This document shows, piece by piece, positions 33,711-43,430 of a stretch of DNA of 64,000 nucleotides (within the stretch, counting starts at the first letter, position 1; every line of letters starts with the position of its first letter). Under the pieces are notes generated by a model, which had not been told where the DNA came from, searched no databases, and saw only the letters and a program-made list of their open reading frames with translations. The stretch is from Micrasema longulum. Its lineage: Eukaryota; Arthropoda; Insecta; Trichoptera; Brachycentridae. A program made the translations under genes and the position numbers. The DNA lies in the NCBI GenBank assembly GCA_022494885.1, contig JAGVSM010004879.1, positions 1 to 64,000 on the forward strand. The letters run 5' to 3'.

Positions 33711-34345
33711 TTAGTGTATAATGAGTATTGCATGTTGGTTTGATTGAAAATGCGGAAAAAATGGTTGAATGTTATGAAACGCGATGTTAAAAAAAAACAA
33801 ACAACTATTTTTTTTTCCGTATGTCTTATTTAGTACACAATACTAAATTTAATGATGTAGAATGTAGACTATACAAATATACTATCAGCACTGAAATAAG
33901 CACATATTCAGTTTGACAGGTACTAAAATAGTTTATTCTTTGAACTTTGATTATTGTTAATATTTGTAATATATTTCTGTACTTTTATTACTAAGTTTAA
34001 TTAGTGAAAACCTATTATTGGTCCTGAGCCTTTGCAATATTTCTAAAATCATAAATATGTAGAACTGTTGGTTTTCTAAATTAATAATAAATAAAATTAC
34101 TAAAAAATTGCTATAAGAAAACCCACCTTATTTATTTGTAAAATTTATTGTATTTACAAAATGTTTTGGGGTGACTCTACCTTTTGCTATACAAATATCA
34201 CCCGTCCATTTTACTTGAATATAGCCTATGACATTGTCTTCGTAATTTTATCTAGCTGATATGTTAATAAGTAAAAATTTAATGAAAAAAGGCATTAACA
34301 CGCACTAACGCAACAGCGATGTTTACAAGCAATGGTATACAATTG
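33711..34345. other. End of hammerhead repeat then unassigned AT-rich DNA
   Basis: GCATGTTGGTTTGATTG at 33,729 matches 29,146-29,160 just upstream of the intact ribozyme, but the ribozyme itself is gone here. The rest is featureless. Confidence 0.35.
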
Positions 34346-34520
34346 GCGGCCTCTGTGGTGTAGTGGTCAAAATGCTTAACTCACACACGGAAGGTTCCGG
34401 GTTCGATTCCCGGAGAGAACACAAAAAAATAAATGTGATTTTTCTCAAGCCTGGGTGTTCTGTGATGTAATTCACCACTGTAATTGGGCCTCCTGGCCTG
34501 TTGTGGTGCAAAAAAAAAAA
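34346..34520 (+). mobile_element. SINE family C, copy 2
   Basis: GGCCTCTGTGGTGTAGTGGT (A box), GGTTCCGGGTTCGATTCCCG (B box), AAGCCTGGGTGTTCTGTGAT, GGGCCTCCTGGCCTGTTGTG, and an A-run at 34,510-34,521. This is the best-preserved copy of family C. The tail resembles that of SINE A in the words CTGGGTGTT. Confidence 0.8.
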
Positions 34521-35874
34521 AGCAAAAGCATAAAAGCATTTTATAAGTTATGTTATATCAAACTCACGTTACTTTCCTTACGTAAAATAATATATTTATA
34601 ATACATGCAAATAACACAATTATTTAAATGAATGTATTCTGGAAGCAAACATTCTATGTAAATGTATCAACAACAAACGACAGTGCACACTTGCCAATAA
34701 GGATAATTCATACATTTGCAAATGAATACGCAAATGACGTAGATATATTTTTATTACACTTTTGAAGTTTAAAAGGCAGTGTATCAATTTACTATCTTCA
34801 AATTGTAAAACCTCAATAATACTATGTTGATTTCAATTGTTTACCGTTTATTGACTTATATCTCTATTTTAAATTAGTATTTTTCTAATTTCTTCTCTTT
34901 TTAAGATTATTGTAATATAACCTTACAAAAAAAAATCCTGTTTTCCACTGCAATATTTGTATGTACTATTATGTATCCCTATATATTTTCTACTAATATG
35001 TAATGACTTTTTTTTCTTTCTCTTCTTAATTCGTTTTTAGTTTTTGCTCCTTTTTTGTGTAAAATGCATTTCTGTCCACATATTTAAAATTGCACTTCTG
35101 TTCTTTCCACTTTTATACGAATATGTAAAGATGATATTTTTGATGTTTTTCTTTTTCTTCTAAAAATCTTTTATATATTTTTTTGCTACTTCTGTGTAAA
35201 ATACATGTCTGCCTTTATTTGTATATATGTATGTAAAAATATGTAAAAGCATTAAGGTGTTTAAATAAATTTATTAATTAAAAAAATAAAATATTTAATT
35301 ATCTTACGGCCTTTAAATTTCCATACTCGGAACTTAAAGCGTTTGTATTGGATGAGAAAAAAATACCCATCATGATTATATCTATTTTGGGCAATTTGTC
35401 GGATTTTCCTTGTAAAAAACCAATGTCAGTCATAATTTTATGGAAGTTTATAAAAAAAACTTTTAAAAAATTCAAAGGAAAAGACAAAATTTAACTACTT
35501 ATAAAAAACAAATAAAATGCTACAAGCCGCCCGCGTCAAACGATCTCCGTATAGAATTTGAGTGAACGTAGAATTCACAAGTCACGCGTTACGTCATCAA
35601 TCTTTTGTCCGATTACGGGCCGTTTTATTTTCTTCAAATTTTAAATAGGGAATTATAAATGAAAACATCAGTTTCAGATTTTTATATTAAAATACTCGCA
35701 ATCATAAAAATATTATTTAAATACTCGATACATTTAAAATCATATCCCCAGTTTATGATAATACCCTACTAAAGCGCGATGCAGAAGTCCGAAGTCCATT
35801 TAGTGATAAGTCATAAAGACTTGTAAGGAGAGACAATATTATACGTAATAGATATGGTTGAGGCAATAGAAAGT
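34521..35874. other. Unassigned AT-rich region
   Basis: TTTTTCTTTCTCTTCTTAAT-type pyrimidine-rich stretches occur at 35,010-35,170. A less AT-rich patch at 35,524-35,635 (GCCGCCCGCGTCAAACG, GTCACGCGTTACGTCATC) may be an old repeat. No coding. Confidence 0.3.
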
Positions 35875-36030
35875 ACCAATAATAAAATGCCGAACACTCT
35901 TCGAGTAGATCAGAAGGCCTAATCATGAACGATAACAGTCCGCCTTCTTCTGGTGAGTTTTCTGTGGTTTCCTCGTCATTAGAGCAAATGCAAAAAAGCT
36001 CTTAAAACAGGCACAGCTGAAATATTCTGC
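35875..36030 (+). repeat. Short dispersed repeat U, copy 2
   Basis: Collinear with 17,245-17,400; see the shared words there. Confidence 0.5.
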
Positions 36031-36119
36031 TCAATACCTACATATGAACATTAAAAAAAAAATCTTCTTTAAAGCAAATTTTGAAGAATGTTATTTTTTT
36101 TGTAGAAAAAACAAATGAA

Positions 36120-36235
36120 TAAATATTTTACTAAATGTCATTAAATATTTGTATATAACCACTTACTGACTTTTCTATGTCTAGCGGTTTCGAGACGTAC
36201 CCGTCTCTTTGTCAGGACTCTAATTATTAAATAGG
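36120..36235 (-). mobile_element. Hammerhead-type repeat, copy 4
   Basis: The minus strand reads CTGACAA, stem II GAGACG/CGTCTC, GAAA, CCGC, TA, GACATAGAAAAGTCAG, and then TAAGTGGTTATATACAAATA. It is almost identical to 29,162-29,255. The one core change (CTGACAA for CTGACGA) hits an invariant G and is a CpG-type transition. Stem III has lost its second pair. Probably inactive. Confidence 0.6.
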
Positions 36236-36295
36236 TAGTTTTATCTTATTTTTTTTACGTTCGTAATTACCACGTACAAAAGCCGGCATCCAATA

Positions 36296-36437
36296 AAGTA
36301 CATCGGGCTTAGGAAAGAGACTGCCGGCTGTGCGTCGTCTTTGTCAGTCACACATACATGCAAACAAATACCAAACTTCTGGGACAGAGACAACGCTCGA
36401 CAAAGTCGGCAGACTCATTCTTAAGCCCGATGTATAT
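36296..36437. repeat. ~140-bp imperfect hairpin
   Basis: Left arm: TACATCGGGCTTAGGAAAGA then GACTGCCGGCTG. Right arm, inverted: TACATCGGGCTTAAGAATGA then GTCTGCCGACTT. GTTTTATCTTA(T/C)TTTTTT flanks both sides (~36,238 and ~36,464). It looks like a tiny foldback element. Confidence 0.6.
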
Positions 36438-37439
36438 AATTTACTGCCGAGTATTGTAAGTCGTTTTATCTTACTTTTTTCTTGCTATCACTCACCAAAT
36501 CGGTTTTTTATTTTTGTTTTTTGTGCACATTTAAGAGCTTAGTGCAACGGGAAATTACATATAAGAAATTTTTTAAAATCTGCGCGCCATAAAAATTGGA
36601 GCATTTAATTGTATGGCAAAGTACCCATCTCGAAAATGTACGACTTTGAATTACGCTGTTACAAGTTCTTCCGAATCAACTAATGATAGAGTTTTGTAAA
36701 AGATATTCGGTTTTTAATAAGTCGATTCTCCAATCAGCAGAACTCACCGACTAGGACCGACTAGAACTGTGGCGTTATTGGCGAAGTAATTTCAAAATTA
36801 CAATTCTTTAAAAAACCATAGCACTGATAATACGGGGCAAAAAAATATAAATATTTTTGGCCTTAGTTTGATAGTCTATTTACATAAAAAATTGCTGAAT
36901 TTCCTTATTGCCAAATAAGTAGTTTTATATGACTTTTTTAACTTGCTGATTTGACGAAAACTCAACAATTATTAAACTTTAATCTTGTTCACTTTACTGT
37001 TTGTGTTGCAACTGGCCTTTATAAGGGAAATGTTAAAAAAAAATTTTTTCAATAAAAAACGTTACTGTAATAATTCTGTCCGTTTGTTTATCTTTGATAA
37101 ACAGGCTTTTGTAACAAGTAGCAGAGATACCAATCATTTTATTATTGAACCTTTTTCGTGGGTTCTAACATAAATATAAACTCAATCAATCAACGGGCAC
37201 AAGGTCTTCAATATAAAATTCGCCCTCATAATGCTTTATTTTATTTTTGTATAAGCTTTATTTTCTAATACAAACGGAAAATACATACTCGCTGTGTTTA
37301 GCAGGGAAATTGAATAAAAATATTATATTTATCAATAAGACTATCGGTGATATCAGCAAAGAAGAAGTTTGGTGGATTATTTATTTGTTTATAGAGTATC
37401 AAACTTAGCCTCTTTTTTGTTTTTTTTATTTGTTGTTTT
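36438..37439. other. Unassigned AT-rich region
   Basis: No recognised repeat or coding segment. Confidence 0.35.
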
Positions 37440-37860
37440 ACCAACGCTATTTTTTTTTTTTTAATTACTCCTCCAGTAGCGTCACAAGTTTTAGTCGGTG
37501 TTTTACCGACGCTAACAAAAAATTCGTTGATCCGACTACTGCTCCAGTTCCTGGTTCCGGGTTGTAAATCTAAGTGGTACTAGCGTTGTCAGAAGAGAGA
37601 TTGCGGTCATGGGCCGCTGCGCAGACGCTGCCGTCTCTAGGAAGTCTTGATCGGCTGAACCCTGCTTCAGCTCGGAGACCTGCTGCGCAGAATCTCGTTG
37701 CTTAGTCCGTACTATAGACCTATTTAGAGCCTGGCTTACTCAGCGGTCAGCAAGCGGGAGGATCCTTCGGTCAGGTTCTAGACCTGGTTAGCCACGACTG
37801 CAGGGCGGAGCGCTCAACGATCTTCGGATTCGGAGCAGAGCGGGGCATAGGTGACGATTT
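37440..37860. other. GC-richer island of unknown origin
   Basis: The composition changes sharply (GGGCCGCTGCGCAGACGCTG, GCGGTCAGCAAGCGGGAGGA) and then drops back. No frame longer than a few dozen codons is open and no RNA fold is recognised. It could be a fossil repeat or an insertion of foreign composition. Confidence 0.35.
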
Positions 37861-38039
37861 AACTATTTAAGTAAAACGCGTAGTAGAGAAACACTGAAAA
37901 TATATTTGTATATAAAAAAAAAATAAGCCAATCAACAGACTCATGGAAGTCCTGACAGATTGGCATTAATGAACATATATTACAACACCTAATCTAAACA
38001 ATCTTAAAATCTATTAAAATTTTAAAAGGTTTAATTATG

Positions 38040-38400
38040 GCATAATCTAGGCGGAAATAACAAGTGTGTCATCACGAGTCGGGAGTGACAACACCGCTTG
38101 CTTCTTAAATGCTAACCTTTGCTGTAGGAACACATAGACCGTACCGTTTAATAATATTTTGTTCACTGTTCTGAGGATCCTTGGCAGAGGGGAAAAGAAT
38201 CCGATGTTGGTTTTATAGTTTGCCAGAGCAAAGACAGCAATGGTACGCAAATTACGGTGAGGTACATTTAGGTTAATCTGAGCAAGAACATCATAGGCAT
38301 CTATACAGTTAGATACTATTTTGTGCATGAATATCAAACCAGCCAAAATCCTTCTGAATTCTTAACTAAAGATATGTTTTTTCAACTTGCTCAGGTTATA
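38040..38400 (-). pseudogene. Non-LTR ORF2 C-terminus (Jockey/I-like)
   Basis: The minus-strand frame reads RRILAGLIFMHKIVSNCIDA, YDVLAQINLNVPHRNLRT and FFSPLPRILRTVNKI. This is the usual xRRxxxxLxFxYKIxxGxID...LxxINxxVPxRxLR...PLxRxxRxxN pattern at the end of ORF2. Only ~110 codons remain. Confidence 0.7.
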
Positions 38401-38839
38401 TTAATATATTTGCACCGTGCCACAGTCGGTCACGGTGCCCAACCCAACCTTGGAGATCACATAAAAGATTATAATATACGTACCTGAATATACAAAAACT
38501 TGTATGAGGTTTACAATATCCAGTCCCCAGCCAACTATAGGAGCGGAAAAAACTTTCCTTTATTAATGAGCTGGGTCGGGGTACTGAATTTTCCTAGATT
38601 TTATGAGCATAAAAGTTATAAAAATTGCGCAACTAATTCATGTAATACAGGTAGGTAAAAAATCTGAAATTTATCGTCTTTCTCGGATAGAGCTTGCCAG
38701 GCTCAGGTAGATACTTCAATGGTGGAATTTAATACGGACGTTCAAAGTCGAGATATCTACGAGAGTCGGGTACATTTAATACGGCTCATTCAAAATGTAT
38801 GGAAAGTTAAAAGTTCGAAAAGTATGCATTTTAGAATTT
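38401..38839. other. Unassigned spacer
   Basis: A short perfect-looking hairpin CACCGTGCC...GGTCACGGTG lies at 38,413-38,437. Nothing else is recognised. Confidence 0.3.
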
Positions 38840-39030
38840 AAAAAGATGATGATCGGTGAAAACCGCAGCAAGGTCGGCTCCCGAATGTGCCCAGCGTCAT
38901 AGTTTCTATCTCGCACTGGCCATATTCAAACTTTTGCGCGCTTGTGGCGGCCGATTTTTCCAAGAACGACTGAATACGCCCCGAGGGCCCGATTTCGCCC
39001 CGATAACCGCCAATTTTCATGGATTTGAAT
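38840..39030. other. GC-richer island 2
   Basis: CGCGCTTGTGGCGGCCGATT and CGCCCCGAGGGCCCGATTTC stand out from the AT-rich surroundings. Overlapping 60-62-codon frames are open on both strands, but no motif is recognised. Confidence 0.3.
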
Positions 39031-39717
39031 GTTTTACTAGATAAAAATAAAAAAGTAAATATTTTTCATTACAAAATACGTAAATAGCCCGGCTCCTACG
39101 TATTTGTTTCGCGTGGGAAAATTCAAAATAACTGGTGAAACAAAATTGAAAGTTAGTCTTAAAATTCTGAAATAAATCAATAAAAGGAGTAAAGTGCGTC
39201 GGACTTTCAAATATCAAAATTGAATTTTTATATTAAATACCAAATATTATTTGTAATATATCCTCAAATTACTAATTTAAAAAGCAATCAGATTTTCGTT
39301 AGATTCAATCCCTTGATTCAAATATATGTATATATTTATATGTAAAACTACTTGAGTTATTTTAGTTTCTAAAATTCAATCATGAACAAGTACCTAGTTA
39401 CCTTCTTACCAATGAAAAGTTACACCAACTTTTTTACGTTTATCCGAACGGTTTTTAAACGCTTTCTCGACAGAACTAAGCATTTTGGTTTTGAATTAAA
39501 TGTTAAACTCACGTCGAAACCCGGCTGGCGGTTAAAGAACGATGTGATGACGTGTTTGGACATGCGTTAAGTGTCATAATTTTAGAGGGTGCCGGGTGCA
39601 TCTATGTCGATGGTTTTATTTAAGAGCACTGAACCTGTTTCTATGGTTACTATATTATATTTACTACTATATTTTACCTTTTTAAAATATATAAATATTT
39701 TTTAGAGCAGTGGTTCT
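39031..39717. other. Unassigned AT-rich region
   Basis: A 62-codon plus-strand frame (39,382-39,570) is not recognised. Confidence 0.3.
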
Positions 39718-40433
39718 TAACCGGTGCTCCGCGGAGCATTGGTGCTCCGCGAGCTTTTTGCAAGAGCTCCGCAAAATTATGGAAAATTTTAATGTTGTCT
39801 TATTTATTGTGCAATTTGAGTTGCAAATATAATGGCTAGATGGCAGCACCCTCGCTAAGTTAAGTTGTGTGCGCTCACCTCACATCGAGAACCGTTGCTC
39901 GGTTACTAGACTTCCACGTAGGGGATTCCCCTTGTTTTATTGCGTATATATAGCTAATATACAGACCCCGTGTCTTAATAATCTTTTGTGTGTTTATTTA
40001 GTTACTGTTTATAACATAAGTTCATTTTTATTTATTTTTTTAATATTTCAGTTTTCAACCATATATTTGTGTAAGCTATGTTCCTCGACATTAACCAATA
40101 TTAAAAAGAAGAAACACAAAAAACTTAGCAATTCGGATTAAGAAATGAGAGTAGCAATATCAATTATTAGACCTAATATCACTGAAATTTGTAAAAGCCG
40201 ACATGCTCAGGTGTCCCATTAAATCATTTTTTAAGCAAAAAGTTTAATTGGGGTATTTATGTTTCTTTGTATTTTTTTAATAAATGTAATTTTTTACTTG
40301 TCTTATAAAATTATCAGATTTATTTTTAATAAAAGTTATCTTTGTATGTTTTTTCAATCTTTGGTTTTGGTGTACCGGAATTTTCCTTATGATCAAAAAC
40401 GCTCCCTGACTTCAAAAAGGTTCAGAACCACTG
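39718..40433 (+). mobile_element. hAT-family transposon remnant, 716 bp
   Basis: The termini CAGTGGTTCTTAACCGG and AAGGTTCAGAACCACTG are inverted repeats. Flanking TTTTAGAG (39,710-39,717) and TTATAGAG (40,434-40,441) form an 8-bp target duplication with one difference, matching the hAT preference. The subterminal region has GGTGCTCCGCGGAGCATTGG. Most of the transposase is deleted. At 40,137-40,220 the frame EMRVAISIIRPNITEICKSR-HAQVSH-stop fits the C-terminal end of ZBED/Charlie-like hAT transposases. So it is an internally deleted descendant of an autonomous copy. Confidence 0.85.
40095..40221 (+). pseudogene. hAT transposase C-terminal remnant
   Basis: In one frame, NIKKKKHKKLSNSD, a stop (TAA at ~40,139), then EMRVAISIIRPNITEICKSR and HAQVSH, closed by TAA. 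Known hAT proteins end with an LRVALSxIxPxIxxICxxxQAQxSH-like stretch. The premature stop and the missing catalytic regions show it is dead. Confidence 0.65.
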
Positions 40434-40618
40434 TTATAGAGATAGACAAAAAAACTATAAATATTTAGTCAGTAAAAAGCAATATTTAAAACAATTATAC
40501 AGATGAATTATATACAAGGTATTACGATTTTTAAGGAAAACAACTGTTTTTCTGAGTTCACTGGAAAAGCTATGATATAAACTTGTACACCTTATTTTTG
40601 ATAATGGAATTCCGCTAA

Positions 40619-41083
40619 TTGTTTCGAAAAATTGATAAACAAATAAAAAGACGCAAAACGCAATTATTTGATGGTCTGCGGTCTCCATGTAATGTAATTA
40701 TTCTGAAAATACTAGTCTCGAATTTGGTATTTTTCCTTTTTTCACTAATGAAAATTGCGGGTGACATTGAGAAAATACCTTCATCATTGTCACTTTTAAT
40801 ATTGTTGATCTGTGCGACATTCATACCTTTATATTCTCATTTCGCCGCAATAATTTTATGTAAATTTATTGCGCTGTGGAGGGTAAAAAGGGGCGAACAC
40901 GCAACAAATCCCTTCTTATTCCGTGGTATCAGAAGGCTAACAGTTAATTTAAAGGTAATTAATTCAGTGTGTTGTCAGTTTTTCTCTTTATTTCTACCAT
41001 TTTGTGACCACGTGTTAGAGTCGGCAAACGGTGTTAACGTGTGTTGTATCAACAAACCGTTTAACACGGTGTTTCACAATTAA
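40619..41083 (+). other. Unidentified 154-codon open frame
   Basis: This is one of the longest open frames outside RT remnants. It has a hydrophobic stretch (VSNLVFFLFSLMKI, SLLILLICATFIPLYSHFAA) that could be membrane-spanning, then a basic segment (LWRVKRGEHATNPFLFRGIR). Its first codon is TTG-like or ATG in context, but no splice sites or family were identified. AT-rich composition alone favours F, L and I codons, so it is more likely chance or a repeat fossil than a gene. Confidence 0.15.
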
Positions 41084-41159
41084 AAATGGGACAATGTTTT
41101 GAGTATTTATTTTAAAAACAACTAGCGGTGAATTATGGACACCGCTCGTTCACGCCTGG

Positions 41160-41605
41160 CAGGTAGGTAAACAAAATTTCCCTACGGAGCAAAATCAATC
41201 CTGTTGTCTACAAACGTTTGGACTAATTCAAAATATTTTAGTTAATAAAAACTGTTCCGAGAATAAGTTTAAAAATTGAAAATTGTGAAATAATTCGATC
41301 AGATGAATTTCTTCACAGCAATAAAGTCATCAGCTCTTTAATATCGCTGAAATCAACAGATGGATGAATTAAATAAATATCGATGTTTACACGTAGGCAA
41401 AATGGTGAATGTAATATAGTGTGTAAAATGGCCACTTTAACCAGACAATGACAGGTGACAATCCCTTTTAAGCATAGACTCCCAGATTACCTTCCCAAAA
41501 ATGTTTTCCCTCTCTGTTGAAACAAATTTAGATCTAATTAACTCCCTAGGGGGGAAATTCAGCTTGTCTGCTAACATTTGGACAAACTCAAAACAAGTTA
41601 TTTTG
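41160..41605 (-). repeat. Interspersed repeat family Y, longest copy
   Basis: On the minus strand, in order: AAACTTGTTTTGAGTTTGTC (near 41,590), AAATTTCCCCCCTAGGGAGT, CAACAGAGAGGGAAAACATT, TGTCATTGTCTGGTTAAAGT and GGCCATTTTACACACTATAT, to CATCTGTTGATTTCAGCG (~41,350). A second, decayed Y head (CGTTTGGACTAATTCAAAAT) lies at ~41,212. No protein coding. Probably a non-autonomous DNA element of ~250-270 bp. Confidence 0.55.
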
Positions 41606-41689
41606 CCCATTTTTACCAAAACGTATCAATTTAATTATGCCCACGTAGAAGATAAAAATGATTTTGTTTTTTTTAGAGTAATTCAACAA

Positions 41690-41960
41690 AAACTTTTGGG
41701 TGAAGCTCTTATGCGGCTTCTTACGGGAGTAAAAAAATATTCTCACATCTTACAACATATTCGAGATTTGCACTGCAATTTTGCACAGATTTGCACACTA
41801 AAAAGCCCAGAGAGAATGAAATACATGCTCTGCTGAACATTATTCAAATTCCTTCATGAAATGGCTCTAAATTACTTATCGGACCTTTGTACTAGGGAAA
41901 AACATGTCAAAGAAAATCTATTCTTAGGTCAGCATTTGATTTAGACCAAGGAAAACTTAT
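41690..41960 (+). pseudogene. CR1/L2-like ORF2 C-terminal fragment
   Basis: LMRLLTGVKKYSHILQHIRD then LHC, PERMKYMLC, a stop, and FKFLHEMALNYLSDLCT. This corresponds to the ARLxTGxxKYDHITPxLRDLHWLPVxERIxYKxxxLxFKxLHxxAPxYLSDLC block of CR1/L2 elements. A nine-residue insertion follows LHC, and a stop follows MLC. It has no recognisable 5' part or tail. Confidence 0.75.
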
Positions 41961-42039
41961 TTATTATGTATGCAGACAATTGGTAGAATTCCATATTTAA
42001 TTTGGTAATGTATCCAAAATAAAACAAGTTTATTGGATT

Positions 42040-42160
42040 ATAATTCAACTTTATTTTTTATAAAATATACAAAGGGCATATTGTGACGCGTTTCGTCTTG
42101 TTAGGACATTTTCAATCAAAAAAACAAACAGTTTGTTTGAAAATGTCCTAACGTATATAT
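42040..42160. mobile_element. Inverted pair with decayed hammerhead-like core
   Basis: The minus strand reads TGAAAATGTCCTAACAAGAC and then GAAACGCGTC. It is the GAAACGCGTC signature of Penelope-like hammerheads with CTGACGA eroded to CTAACAA (two G-to-A changes). The plus strand at 42,128-42,151 repeats GTTTGAAAATGTCCTAACG and then runs into (TA)n. So two units meet head to head around 42,125. Confidence 0.5.
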
Positions 42161-43037
42161 ATATATATACATGTATATATTTATGTACATAATATATATG
42201 CAAATATATATACTTATCCAATAATACGTTACATATATACTAATAATAAAAACAGTTCATGTTAACTATGAAAGGAAGCTTTACTTTACTTTGCTTTTAA
42301 ATTTTTGGTAATTTATTTCTCCCCGTAGATTTAGTGCTAAATGATTGAAAAGTGTACTATCATTTACATTTAATCGTAGAATTTAAAAAAATAAATTTTA
42401 ATAATGCATACATTTCTTATCACCTTTGCCTACCAAATTAAAGCATCTTCAAAATAAATTAATATTACCTCATATTTAATTTAAACCTGTTCGATACATT
42501 TGTTTTAATTAACTTGGGATCCTCTAATAACATTGATGTTTTTATAAGCATAAAATTCCAAGCGCAGTTTTACATTAACCTTTTAATTATCTTGACGTTT
42601 TAGAAAAAAATGTTTTAGAAATATTTACACACACCTCAAATATACAAGTTTGTCTAAAATACGAATAAGGATGGCCGGAAAAGACTTTTGTCGAGTCGAG
42701 CATTAAAGTTGTTTTTTTTAAAATTTATTTTTTAAATTTTATTTTATTAGGTAATTCAACAAAGATACATACTAGAAAACATAAAATTTAAAGCATTCGT
42801 CGAAATAATTTAACATGCAATATATCTTCAATTATAGAATTACACAAAATAGATTTATACGTTAAGTTGTAATACCTATTTTTAAATATTTTTGTTTATA
42901 CAGGATACAATGCAATAAAAAATAAGTTGTACGTGTGTACTTATTGAATAAGATTTATTCTGAAAGTTTCAGTTTTGATAGTCAGTATTTAATCACGGAA
43001 TATTGGTCAGAAATGGACAGTTGGCCGTAAAATGGCA
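42161..43037. other. Unassigned AT-rich region with (TA)n
   Basis: ATATATATATACATG microsatellite at 42,155-42,175 and TATATATGCAAATATATATA at ~42,190. No coding. Confidence 0.4.
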
Positions 43038-43184
43038 CTAGAGAGTATTTCTATGTATCGGTGGCGATAACACCGTTAAAAAATAAAACCACTCTCTAGT
43101 CACCACTACGACGGCTGTCCACCGCATCACCGTTCACTACGGTCGTTAAGATACGGGCACCGCTGTCCTAGGAAACCCTAGCTT
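43038..43184 (-). repeat. Solo end of element R (852-bp family)
   Basis: It contains ACGGCTGTCCACCGCATCAC, CGTTCACTACGGTCGTTAAG, ATACGGGCACCGCTGTCCTA and GGAAACCCTAGCTT. It matches the right end of 43,431-44,282. ACTAGAGAG and CTCTCTAGT form a small stem at 43,038-43,100. Confidence 0.65.
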
Positions 43185-43430
43185 AAGAGATTATTCGCAA
43201 TAATATGCAATAATGCATTCAGAGGCTTTTACCAGTATACCGACGATATTTCATCGCCACGCAATTGCAATCGGAGTAATTATACAGTGATCTTTATACC
43301 ATTGTGGGCGGAAAAATAATCATGATGATGAAATAAATTAAGTAGCTTTTCTGGTGCTCAATCGTGGACCAGTATGTAGAGCATAATGCTCTGGCAAAAA
43401 GTATCTGACCAGCACCGAATAAAGGAACTA

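Noticed and set aside
34346..34425. A genuine tRNA gene
   Set aside because: Same reasoning: it is the head of SINE C, repeated at 30,280-30,429, with a LINE-like body and an A tail.
42155..42240. A telomere or centromere repeat
   Set aside because: It is short (TA)n/(TATG)n microsatellite with no periodic longer unit.
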